This document shows, piece after piece, positions 23,803-31,916 of a DNA stretch of 64,000 nt (position 1 is its first letter; each line of letters starts with the position of its first letter). The translations under genes and the position numbers were made by a program. The notes below the pieces were generated by a model. The model worked only from the letters and a program-made list of their open reading frames with translations, was not told where the DNA came from and searched no databases. The DNA comes from Paenibacillus oryzae (GTDB taxonomy: Bacteria; Bacillota; Bacilli; Paenibacillales; Paenibacillaceae): positions 62,001 through 126,000 of the forward strand of contig NZ_LYPA01000076.1 in NCBI RefSeq assembly GCF_001675045.1, written 5' to 3'.

Positions 23803-24582
23803 ATGGCCTTTTGGATATCTTTGTTGATTGCGGCTGCGTCAGCAGCCGCTTTGTTGTATTTATTTCTCATTTTCCCTACGCAATGGCTTAAGGTGGAGCA
23901 GGTGGATTATCCGCTGGGAATTGGCAAAAGGATTTTGCAAATCAGCGATTTGCATGTGGATATGCTCCGAATTTCCCCCATGCGTCTGTCCCGCGCCATC
24001 AAGCGGGCTGCACCGGATTATATCTTTTTGACCGGAGACTATACGTACAGGGAGCCCTATTTGCCCCGGTTGGCTCATTATTTGAAGGAGATGGCTTCTG
24101 CCGGGGTACCTGTCTACGCCGTGCTTGGCAATCATGATCACGAGCTGCCGCGCCTGCGCAAATTGTCCGAGCTGATGGAGTCCTGCGGCGTTGTTTTGCT
24201 GCGAAATAGCATGGTTGAACTTCTGGAGTTTCAGCTTGTCGGAATCGACAATTACAGCACAGGCCATAGCCGCTTCAAGGAGTCGTTCAGATGGGTTGCG
24301 GACAACAAACCCGTGCTTGTGATTACCCACGACCCCAATGCCGTGCTTTTTCTGCGCAAGCCTTACCATTATTTAATGGCGGGTCACTTTCACGGAAAAC
24401 AAATCAATCTGCCTTTTTTATTTGACATCAAGCCCAAAGGCCCCTTATCCGCAAAAGGAATTTATAAAGGGCTTCACCAAGCCGAAAACGGAGGCGTCTA
24501 TTATATATCTAAGGGCGTCGGTCAAGCCGGCATTAACGCAAGGTTTATGGTTCGCAGCGAAATCACGCTGCATAAGGTTTGA
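23803..24582 (+). CDS. Metallophosphoesterase, YkuE-like
   Basis: A 259-aa calcineurin-type phosphoesterase with an N-terminal membrane anchor (LLIAAASAAALLYLFLIF). Seen: metal-binding motifs ISDLHVD, LTGDYTY, LGNHDHE, ITHDPN and GHFHGKQI in the usual order. Relatives such as YkuE and LpxH-like enzymes act on nucleotide or lipid phosphate esters at the membrane. ATG 23803 has AAGAGGAG six bases upstream; an open frame continues back into the repeats but has no start signal. Substrate unknown. Confidence 0.85.
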   Translation: MAFWISLLIAAASAAALLYLFLIFPTQWLKVEQVDYPLGIGKRILQISDLHVDMLRISPMRLSRAIKRAAPDYIFLTGDYTYREPYLPRLAHYLKEMASAGVPVYAVLGNHDHELPRLRKLSELMESCGVVLLRNSMVELLEFQLVGIDNYSTGHSRFKESFRWVADNKPVLVITHDPNAVLFLRKPYHYLMAGHFHGKQINLPFLFDIKPKGPLSAKGIYKGLHQAENGGVYYISKGVGQAGINARFMVRSEITLHKV

Positions 24583-24710
24583 ATAATCCAGCTTCTCACA
24601 GATGTGTTCATAACTCCCGCAGGCCTCGCGATATTGTGTAAAAAAAAACGAGAAAATAAATCCAAAACCTTCCGCTGCGAGTCTTATAGATAGAGGAGGA
24701 TTGATCGCCA

Positions 24711-26831
24711 TTGTCAGAGAGGATTGAACGGATACATCAAGCGAAGCAGGGCAATCATCATGCCTTTATCATTCTGATGGGAGAGCAAAAGGAAAAGCTT
24801 CGGCGTATTGCCGGCTATTATATAAAAAATGCCGCGGACATCGAAGACATTGTACAAGACACGGTCGTAAGCGCCTATTGCTCCTTGCATAAGCTGCGCA
24901 GCGCGGAGGCCTTCGACGGCTGGTTGAGCCGTATCGCCGTTAATCGGGCGTTGACCTGCCTTCAGCGGCAAAAGCGTGTCGTACTTACCGATGAGCCAAA
25001 GACGATGGAGGCAGCGGATTCTAAAGCTGATTATGAGACAAGCATGGACCTGGAAGACGCGATTTCCAAGCTGAATCCGCATTTACAGCAATTGATATAT
25101 CTAAAATACGTCCGTGACCTGACCCAGCAGCAAATTGCAAGCTTGCTGGATTTGCCATTGGGAACGGTCAAAACCAGCTTGAGGAAGGGGTTGAAGCAAT
25201 TGCGCGAGCAGCTTCAAGGCAAGGAAGAGAACACTCAGTCGGCGAAGACGTCTCGTGAAATGGAGCAGGACCTCGTTGCTCTGCGCAATCGGCTCAAGCT
25301 GCAAGCGGAACGGATGTTTCACATTCCGCGTGATTATGAACTGCTGATAGAGGATTATAGTAAAGGGGACACAACTCCTCATGGCAGGGGAGAGGCCAGC
25401 TTTGCATGGGTGGTGCCCGGCAGAGAAATCGGCATAGCCCTCACGCTGTCGGACCAAGGAAGCCTGCTGAATTATACGATAGACCTGGAGCCAGCCAAGG
25501 GAGCTAAGGCGTTGTCTGAGGAGCAGTTGAAAATGAATGCCGAACGATTTGTTGAGGATCATTATCCTGGCCGATTAGCGGCTTTTCCATCTATGGAGAC
25601 GGCTTGGCAAGCAGGGGCCTGCTCGTTTCGATATAAGCAAACCGCGATGGGGCTGCCGCTTCCTTTTACGGGCTTTATCATTAATGTGCATAGCGCCAGC
25701 GGGGAGATCATGGACTTTACCTACTATGGAGAGGCTGAGGCTCCGCCCGTTCCAGGCAATTTGCGAGACCCTGCCGAAGTGATTGCCGAAATTCGGGACA
25801 ACCTGGATATGGAGTTGATGTTTTCGGTCTTGTCTCCGGAAATATATCAGGGCGGCGATGATGGCATCAAGCTTGTTTATGAGCCGTCCGGCTTGGCCCA
25901 TCTTTTAGCTTTCCCAGCTGCTGTGGAGTCCATCAACGATACAAATGAAGGCGTGGCGGGTTCAAGCGGCGACGAGGCAGAGCTTGCCGCTTCGGTCACG
26001 GGCTCCTCTGAATCATTGCCCGCAACCGAGGAAGTTTATCTGCCCATTGATTTATATCAATTTGAAGGGAAGGAATGGCCAAAATGGGAGGGCCGATCGC
26101 TGGAGGAATGGGCGGGCGTTGATCCCGCTGTTTTCGAGCTGGCCCGTGAGGTGGAAATAGGAGATACCGTAACGGGCGTTGTTTGGCAAAAAAAGAATCG
26201 CGCCCTCAAGACGGATCGCTCCTGGAATGCGTATTTAGCCAATCGTATAGAAGACACCATCAAGGCAAAGCTGGACAAAGAAAGCGGGAGGCTGCTGGAA
26301 TTTGTGCAATTTACAGCTGATGAGGAGATAATTTTACAGGAGTTAAGCCATAAGCTCGACCGCAAGGAATGCCTACAGATTGCGCTGGAATATGTGCAAG
26401 CCTTGACTCCAGGCATGCTTCCGTTTCTCCGCATGCTGGCAGATGAGGATATTGATGAAAAGCCGGAGGACGGAGGAGAGAGGGCTCATTTTATGTTTAG
26501 AGCTTATGTAGGTGAGCTTCCCGTAGGCTTCGAATTTACTTCTGTTACTGTCAATCGGCAATCGGGAAAAGTGATCAGATTTATGGCAAGCTCCCTGAAG
26601 CCGGAAAAGTTGGCGGGGCTGTCGTCGAAGCCTCAACTAAACGCATCGGAGGCAAAGGAGCTTTTTATGAGCCTGATGAAGCTTCAATTAAAATGGGAGG
26701 CAAATTATTCTGGAGAAAAGGCTGGCCGTCACTACAAGCTTGTTTATGGTTTGGTAGAGTCCGAGACGGGCCGACCACCGCGATTGCTGGATGCCATGAC
26801 GGGTGATGTTTATTGCTCAGCTCGGAATTAG
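24711..26831 (+). CDS. ECF sigma factor with long C-terminal YcdB/YcdC-like extension
   Basis: A 706-aa protein. Residues 1-175 are a complete ECF sigma factor: region 2 DIEDIVQDTVVSAYCSLHKL and FDGWLSRIAVNRALTCLQ, region 4 LNPHLQQLIYLKYVRDLTQQ with DLPLGTVKTSLRKGLKQL. Residues about 185-706 are an extension with two similar halves of PepSY/YcdB-YcdC character (for example YTIDLEPAKGAKALSEEQLK, SGRLLEFVQFTADEEI and NRQSGKVIRFMASSLKPEKL). No membrane helix is evident, so it is not a sigma/anti-sigma fusion of the usual membrane type. TTG 24711 has GAGGAGGA ten bases upstream. The extension may hold the sigma domain inactive or sense a ligand; that is inference. Confidence 0.7.
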   Translation: MSERIERIHQAKQGNHHAFIILMGEQKEKLRRIAGYYIKNAADIEDIVQDTVVSAYCSLHKLRSAEAFDGWLSRIAVNRALTCLQRQKRVVLTDEPKTMEAADSKADYETSMDLEDAISKLNPHLQQLIYLKYVRDLTQQQIASLLDLPLGTVKTSLRKGLKQLREQLQGKEENTQSAKTSREMEQDLVALRNRLKLQAERMFHIPRDYELLIEDYSKGDTTPHGRGEASFAWVVPGREIGIALTLSDQGSLLNYTIDLEPAKGAKALSEEQLKMNAERFVEDHYPGRLAAFPSMETAWQAGACSFRYKQTAMGLPLPFTGFIINVHSASGEIMDFTYYGEAEAPPVPGNLRDPAEVIAEIRDNLDMELMFSVLSPEIYQGGDDGIKLVYEPSGLAHLLAFPAAVESINDTNEGVAGSSGDEAELAASVTGSSESLPATEEVYLPIDLYQFEGKEWPKWEGRSLEEWAGVDPAVFELAREVEIGDTVTGVVWQKKNRALKTDRSWNAYLANRIEDTIKAKLDKESGRLLEFVQFTADEEIILQELSHKLDRKECLQIALEYVQALTPGMLPFLRMLADEDIDEKPEDGGERAHFMFRAYVGELPVGFEFTSVTVNRQSGKVIRFMASSLKPEKLAGLSSKPQLNASEAKELFMSLMKLQLKWEANYSGEKAGRHYKLVYGLVESETGRPPRLLDAMTGDVYCSARN

Positions 26832-26840
26832 AAACAAATA

Positions 26841-26888
26841 GGCCAGCCCCAGTCTTGAAAATGAGCAAGGGGGGGTTCGGGGCTAGCC
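26841..26888 (+). terminator. Weak stem-loop after the sigma-factor gene
   Basis: GGCCAGCCCC can pair with GGGGCTAGCC across a 28-base loop containing a G run. There is no T tract, so the call is weak. Confidence 0.35.
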
Positions 26889-26908
26889 TTCAATCAGGAG
26901 TCCAGCAT

Positions 26909-27034
26909 ATGAAAACACTTTTTCAAAAACTATACAGTGAATATTTACTCATACCACGTGCCTTCCGTCTGTTCATGCTCTGGTGCTGGATTTTGGCTGT
27001 GGGGTGGATGCTGTTAGGGAAACGGCTTTTTTAA
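26909..27034 (+). CDS. Small membrane protein, unknown
   Basis: A 41-aa basic peptide with one likely membrane segment, FMLWCWILAVGWMLLG. The ATG follows CAGGAGTCCAGCAT, a good ribosome-binding site. It lies just after the sigma-factor gene and could be its partner or a free-standing small protein. I do not recognise a family. Confidence 0.5.
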   Translation: MKTLFQKLYSEYLLIPRAFRLFMLWCWILAVGWMLLGKRLF

Positions 27035-27068
27035 GCAGTCCTTTATCGTAATTGCTGATTCGCAATGC

Positions 27069-28247
27069 TTAAAGCAGCGACAATACCGCTCCGCCCGCAG
27101 CGCCCGCTATGACAACAAGCCATGGCGGACATTTCCAATAAACAAGCAGGCAGAATAACAGGGCGGCAAGCCCAAAGTCCGCAGGCCCAAGGACGGAGCC
27201 CGTCCAGATGGGATAATAAAATGATCCTAGCAGCAAACCAACAACGGCGGCATTGATGCCCGTAAAAGCTCCTTGCACTCTTTTGAAGCGTTGGATGGAA
27301 TGCCAGAAGGGGAGAGCCCCCGCGATTAAAAGAAACCCCGGCAGAAAAATGGCCGCTGTGGCGAGCAATGCCATCGGCCATCCCCCGATTACAGCACCCA
27401 AATAGGCGCCAAAGGTAAACAATGGTCCAGGCACCGCCTGCGCAGCGCCGTAACCCTCCAGAAACATCTCTTTGCTGACCCAGCCGCCGGGAACCAGCTC
27501 TTTTTCCAGCAGCGGCAGCACTACATGCCCCCCGCCAAATACAAGGGAGCCTGAACGATAGAAGCTATCGAACAGCACCAGCCATTCGACGGGAAATAGA
27601 TAGCTCAAAACAGGCAATAGAACAAGCAAAGCAAAGAACAAAAAAAGACAGGCAGCTCCCCCTATTTTGCTGATCGGCAGCCTGAAGGAGGGGGGAACGC
27701 TGGTTTCCTTGACCGTATACAGCAAGCTCCCCGCCAACCCCGCCCCAGCAATGAGGACAACATGGCTAAACGGCGATTGCCAAAGCAAGCTGGCGATAGC
27801 TGCGATGACGGCTATAGTCATGCGGCTTTTGTCCGGCGCCAGCTTTTGCGCCATACCTGCTATAGCCTGGGCGACAATCGCAACGGCTACAAGCTTCAAG
27901 CCGTGCAGCCATCCCGCTCCTCCTATCGGGAACGTCTGAACAAGAGCGGCAAAAGCTATCAACGCCAAAACGGAGGGCAGCGTAAACCCGATAAAAGCGA
28001 GCAGCCCGCCCCACATGCCCGCCCGCATCATACCAATGCCAATACCGACCTGGCTGCTGGCGGGGCCGGGAAGAAACTGGCTAAGCGCTACCAAATCAGC
28101 ATAGCTTTTATCATCTATCCACTGCTTTCGCTTTACATATTCGTTATGAAAATAACCCAGATGGGCGATCGGCCCTCCAAAGGAGGTTAAACCTAGCTTT
28201 GCCGCGACCCACAATATTTCCAGCCGGGACTTCAGGGACGCTTTCAA
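27069..28247 (-). CDS. chrA: Chromate transporter, ChrA family
   Basis: A 392-aa membrane protein made of two homologous halves, the long-chain ChrA (CHR) type. Seen: KLGLTSFGGPIAHLGYFHNE and LSQFLPGPASSQVGIGIGMM in the first half, and FGGGHVVLPLLEKELV plus AQAVPGPLFTFGAYLGAVIG in the second. These G-P-rich repeats are the family signature. The start codon is TTG at 28247 with AAAGGAGG nine bases upstream; no ATG fits. Family members export chromate by proton antiport, though many genomic copies are uncharacterised and may move other anions. Confidence 0.9.
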   Translation of the reverse strand: MKASLKSRLEILWVAAKLGLTSFGGPIAHLGYFHNEYVKRKQWIDDKSYADLVALSQFLPGPASSQVGIGIGMMRAGMWGGLLAFIGFTLPSVLALIAFAALVQTFPIGGAGWLHGLKLVAVAIVAQAIAGMAQKLAPDKSRMTIAVIAAIASLLWQSPFSHVVLIAGAGLAGSLLYTVKETSVPPSFRLPISKIGGAACLFLFFALLVLLPVLSYLFPVEWLVLFDSFYRSGSLVFGGGHVVLPLLEKELVPGGWVSKEMFLEGYGAAQAVPGPLFTFGAYLGAVIGGWPMALLATAAIFLPGFLLIAGALPFWHSIQRFKRVQGAFTGINAAVVGLLLGSFYYPIWTGSVLGPADFGLAALLFCLLVYWKCPPWLVVIAGAAGGAVLSLL

Positions 28248-28541
28248 AAGCCGCTGCCTCCTTTATTTAGAGATATTTCTCTGGTTCAAGACATCCATCC
28301 TATTATAAATGGAAATTACCGTGCCGGAAGTTAATGATTTGTAAAGATAAGCTTTTGTCTCGAAATTGTTCATACAAACAGAAACCATGCTTAGCTAGTA
28401 TACTGGATTTTATAAGTCATATATCTGGAAAAAGAAATAATGATAGTAATAAAATCTTTCATTTAGAAAAGTATAGGATATAATAGAATTTGGAATAGTG
28501 GATATGGGTATTATTCCCATCATGACTGACGGAGGTAAGAA

Positions 28542-28951
28542 ATGAAAAGGAAATTTTTATTGTTAAATGTATTGCTTATTATTTTGTTACTCACATCATG
28601 CAGCATTGGTTTGAGTACGGAGGAGAAGTTGAATCAGAGTTTGCATTAGACATAAATATTGATGAAGAGTACGGACTCGTACAGGCATCAAACTATGTTT
28701 CGTTCGGTGAATCCTATCTGGAGCCGAAGGGATGGGAAAATAACGTCTTGTTCATTTTTCAGTATCCAGGTAAATATTCAAGTATAGTTACATTCGTAAG
28801 CACAGGAGAGGATATAATAACCGGTACCGCACAATTTGTGAAAAGTAGCGATAAGGATATGCTGAATATACTGGAGAAAGCTTATGGTATTCCAAAATCT
28901 GAATTCCAGCACATCACCAGCAGTGAGTTGAAGGTATTGCTAGATGAATAG
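28542..28951 (+). pseudogene. Frameshifted lipoprotein gene, unknown function
   Basis: ATG 28542 with GGAGGTAAGA upstream begins a lipoprotein signal peptide: a short basic start, a Leu/Ile-rich helix and the lipobox LLTSC with Cys at residue 20. This frame stops at 28647 after 35 residues. The remainder of the protein is read in another frame from about 28598 (FALDINIDEEYGLVQASNYV and on to 28951, 117 codons). The pieces fit end to end, so a single-base frameshift or a sequencing error between 28598 and 28647 is likely. The region is more AT-rich than its neighbours, which may mean transfer. No family recognised. Confidence 0.6.
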
Positions 28952-28970
28952 AAAATAAAGCCCAAAAAAA

Positions 28971-29021
28971 GTGCGCGACCTATTGTTGGATCTACCATAC
29001 AATAGGTCGCGCACTCTTTTG
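28971..29021. terminator. Strong intrinsic terminator, probably bidirectional
   Basis: GTGCGCGACCTATTGT and ACAATAGGTCGCGCAC form a perfect 16-pair stem with a 12-base loop, followed by TCTTTTGTGTTTTC on the plus strand and preceded by an A run that gives T's on the minus strand. It separates the lipoprotein gene from the convergent chemoreceptor gene. Confidence 0.9.
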
Positions 29022-29048
29022 TGTTTTCAAAAGAAGCCCTCTGGATGA

Positions 29049-30803
29049 TTAAACCTTTACTTTGCCAACCGCTTCGTTCATGGCGTTCGTTTGCCTGCGC
29101 AGCTGTGCGGACATATCCGCAACCTTCTGAAATACAGCGGACTGCTCGCGGGTGAGACGATAAATTTCATCCGAGCGCTCGGAAACATCGGATGAGATTT
29201 GGGATATAGTATGAACGGAAGCTGATGCTTCCTCGGAGCCTGCGGATATTTGTTCGGCGGCCGCAGAAACCTCCAATATCCGTTCCGTTACGATTTGGAA
29301 GGCATCAACCGCATGAAGGAATGCTGCCTCTGCGTCGCCCGACAGCGTTACGCCTTGGCCGATTTCACGGGCCGTTGTGCTCATTCGCTCGCCAATTTCT
29401 TGAGATTCCCTCTGAATACCGAGCAATAATTCGGAAATTCGTTGCACGGAGGAGCCGGAGGCCTCGGCAAGCTTGCGCACCTCTCCAGCAACAACCGCAA
29501 AGCCTTGCCCATGCTCTCCCGCATGTGCCGCTTCAATGGAGGCATTCAGCGCCAGCAGCTTTGTTTGGGCGGCAAAATCTTGTACGCTATATAAAGCATC
29601 TATAATTTCTTCGGAATAGCCGTTTAAGACCTGGACCTTCGTTGTTACTTCGTCTGCGGCTGCCGAAATATGGACCATCTGGCCCTTCATCTGCGTCATG
29701 CTTTGTTTGCCGGATTGCGCGGAAGCCAATGCGCCCGTTGCGGCATCCGATACAGCCGTTGAGGATGCCGAAATATCGGTAATTCCTCTGGCGATTTCCT
29801 CCATTGCATTAGCGCTGTCTCCTGCCCCTTGCTTTTGGGAATGGGCGCCTTGCCGAATTTGATCGACTGAGCCGTCTACTATACTTCCGAGCTTAAGCAT
29901 TTCCTCTGCGTCCCGGCTGAATTGCTCCGTTGATTTCGTCAAAATCGCAGTAGTTGCCGCAACGCCCTCCACCATGCCGCCCACAATGCCGTTTAAATTT
30001 TCCGACATATGAATCATGGCTTTAAACGTGACTCCGATTTCGTCCTGGCTGCGGAGACGGTAATCCTTCAAAATTCGCCCGGCTTCCGCGAGCTCTCCAT
30101 GCGCCATCTTGTCGACACTGGCTTTTAATGGCTGAAGCGGACGAAGTCCTTTCATAATAAACCATACAACCGCCATAATGCCCGCTACGGTGATAACCAG
30201 GAGCAAAGCGTAAAGCGGAATGCCGCTTTTCAAAATATCGCTTTCAATATGGCCAATCACATCTACTCCGGTATCGATTCCGATAACGCCTTGCAAAGCT
30301 CCGTCGGCCCCCATGATCGGAGCGTAGGAGGAAATATAGTTGCCGTATTGGGCATTTTCGATAATGGGAGAGCTGGCCGTTTTGCCTTTAAGCAGCTCTT
30401 GAACAGCGTCCGCCGGAATATCGACTTCTTCATTGATGCCGGAAGCCAGATTTTCGTCCAATATTCCGTCAACCATCATAAGCGGCTTGTGATTTTCATC
30501 GATTTTTACAAAATAAACATACATCGCCCCGATGCGCTGGCGAAATTGATCCATTTCATCGCGAATGGATAAAAAGGCTTCATTTTGTTCCGGAGCTTTG
30601 GCAAATTGAATATAGGCTTCGTCGTCCAGCTGCTTGACATAGCTTTCGGCGATTCGAATATTGTAGCTTGAAATCGCTTCCTGTGTAGCTTGCTTTAAAT
30701 TAGCCAACTGAAGAAAAATGCTTCCGGCCGAGATTACGAGAATGACCAGAGTAACCATTGCGACAATACGCACTACCAAACGTTTCTTGAAGTAACCGAT
30801 CAT
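29049..30803 (-). CDS. Methyl-accepting chemotaxis protein
   Basis: A 584-aa transmembrane chemoreceptor. Seen: an N-terminal helix (VRIVAMVTLVILVISAGSIF), an extracellular region of about 160 residues with PAS/Cache character (GNYISSYAPIMGADGALQGV, IGIDTG), a second helix (PLYALLLVITVAGIMAVVWF), a HAMP segment, and the signalling domain with the hairpin tip FAAQTKLLALNASIEAAHAG and EHGQGFAVVAGEVRKLAEAS. It should pass ligand binding to CheA through CheW. Ligand unknown. It ends next to the terminator at 28971. The ATG follows GAGGGGAAGAG. Confidence 0.93.
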   Translation of the reverse strand: MIGYFKKRLVVRIVAMVTLVILVISAGSIFLQLANLKQATQEAISSYNIRIAESYVKQLDDEAYIQFAKAPEQNEAFLSIRDEMDQFRQRIGAMYVYFVKIDENHKPLMMVDGILDENLASGINEEVDIPADAVQELLKGKTASSPIIENAQYGNYISSYAPIMGADGALQGVIGIDTGVDVIGHIESDILKSGIPLYALLLVITVAGIMAVVWFIMKGLRPLQPLKASVDKMAHGELAEAGRILKDYRLRSQDEIGVTFKAMIHMSENLNGIVGGMVEGVAATTAILTKSTEQFSRDAEEMLKLGSIVDGSVDQIRQGAHSQKQGAGDSANAMEEIARGITDISASSTAVSDAATGALASAQSGKQSMTQMKGQMVHISAAADEVTTKVQVLNGYSEEIIDALYSVQDFAAQTKLLALNASIEAAHAGEHGQGFAVVAGEVRKLAEASGSSVQRISELLLGIQRESQEIGERMSTTAREIGQGVTLSGDAEAAFLHAVDAFQIVTERILEVSAAAEQISAGSEEASASVHTISQISSDVSERSDEIYRLTREQSAVFQKVADMSAQLRRQTNAMNEAVGKVKV

Positions 30804-31122
30804 GTAGATCTCTTCCCCTCGTCACTCATATGCAAATAGGTCTTTTTTAGTGGCTGGCCCCTTGCTTTCAGGTGTTTTGTACTATGTAATCACCAAAATA
30901 GTAAATGAAATAATGGTAGATTGCAAGATAATCCTGTCAGGACTGCTGCTTAGAAAGGGGAATGTCAACGACAAAAATCACTATTGGACGGGGTTGCCGC
31001 GGCTTCGTAGTTCCTCTTGATTGGATATGGTACTATGATGGTAGCTTGAAACGAAGAACCGCCGGGCGCGAAAGGGTTTGCTTATATTATGTAGGGATTG
31101 AAACAATGAAAGGCGGAAGCGT
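30804..31122. other. Intergenic region upstream of the chemoreceptor and small unknown genes
   Basis: A 319-base gap between divergent genes. The left part should hold the chemoreceptor promoter. The right part contains the short open frame at 30962 described separately. No clear operator is seen. Confidence 0.4.
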
Positions 31123-31126
31123 ATGA
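30962..31126 (+). CDS. Possible 54-aa small protein, unknown
   Basis: An open frame of 54 codons with AAAGGGGA just upstream. It is rich in Arg, Tyr and Trp (LDWIWYYDGSLKRRTAG) and its TGA overlaps the ATG of the next small gene (ATGA), which hints at coupling. It could equally be chance reading through a promoter region. Confidence 0.3.
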   Translation: MSTTKITIGRGCRGFVVPLDWIWYYDGSLKRRTAGRERVCLYYVGIETMKGGSV

Positions 31127-31251
31127 ACGAGGAGCGGGAGCAATCGGGCATGATTACGTATTCGGACACCCAGCGCGAAATTGTGCAAAGCGGCCCGAAG
31201 GCCATCCAAAATATTTTGACAGATGGAATGAATGGAGCGGATGTGTCGTGA
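31123..31251 (+). CDS. Small 42-aa protein, unknown
   Basis: A 42-codon frame starting at ATG 31123 with AAAGGCGGAAGCGT upstream. It is hydrophilic and acidic at the start (MNEEREQSGMITYSDTQREI) and has no membrane segment. Its TGA overlaps the GTG of the next gene by GTGA, strong support for a real operon. No family recognised. Confidence 0.55.
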   Translation: MNEEREQSGMITYSDTQREIVQSGPKAIQNILTDGMNGADVS

Positions 31252-31916
31252 AGCTGTTTGCTTTGACAACTGAAATCAATGGCAGCAGCCGGATGAGCGA
31301 TTTTGTCCGCGACTGCTTTGTTTGCTTGTTTTGTCCCGGCGTTGGCGGCTTGGAGGGCTTGAACGAAAATGAGCTGACGGCAGCGCTGACAGAAGCAGGA
31401 CAGTCGCAAAACGGGGGCAAGCAGTACGAAGCGGAATCGGGTCAAAACGAAATGCGGCTTGCAGGGATCAAAACGTTTGTTATGGACATGGAGGACGGGG
31501 ATTATATCCTTATCGGAAACGGGGAGGAGGTATATTGGGGCGACCTTGGCGATTATTATTATGTCGAGCAGGCGGACCAGCCGGATGACGGCAGCTGCCA
31601 TCGTCGCGGCGTCACCTGGCTAAAAGGGATGCCGCATCAGGAAATACCCGATGTCTTTAAGCTTTTATTGGATCAAGCAAAGCCAGTTGCAAAATATGGC
31701 GAGGAAATATCCCATGCGCAAATGGAGTTCTGGCTTTCGCCGACGCCCCGGCAAACGGTTAACGGAACGGGAGCGGATGTGGATGAAGAAAGCATCGGAA
31801 TGGCGCTGGATATTCTTAAGCAGGCAATGCAGCATGGCGATGCCGAGCGCAGGGAACGGGCGGCTGCAGCCATTTTGAACTATGCAGCCGCCCGCAGCAA
31901 TCAAATAAACAGATGA
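31248..31916 (+). CDS. Unknown 222-aa protein
   Basis: A GTG-started gene coupled to the small gene before it. The sequence is acidic in the middle with MEDGDYILIGNGEEVYWGDL, DYYYVEQADQPDD and HRRGVTWLKGMP. The GDYYYV...HRR-VTWL pattern is faintly like the strand-rich domains that accompany restriction endonucleases, but I cannot assign a family. The C terminus is helical (ALDILKQAMQHGDAERRERA). It overlaps the end of the convergent CoA-disulfide reductase gene by 16 bases. Confidence 0.6.
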   Translation: MKLFALTTEINGSSRMSDFVRDCFVCLFCPGVGGLEGLNENELTAALTEAGQSQNGGKQYEAESGQNEMRLAGIKTFVMDMEDGDYILIGNGEEVYWGDLGDYYYVEQADQPDDGSCHRRGVTWLKGMPHQEIPDVFKLLLDQAKPVAKYGEEISHAQMEFWLSPTPRQTVNGTGADVDEESIGMALDILKQAMQHGDAERRERAAAAILNYAAARSNQINR

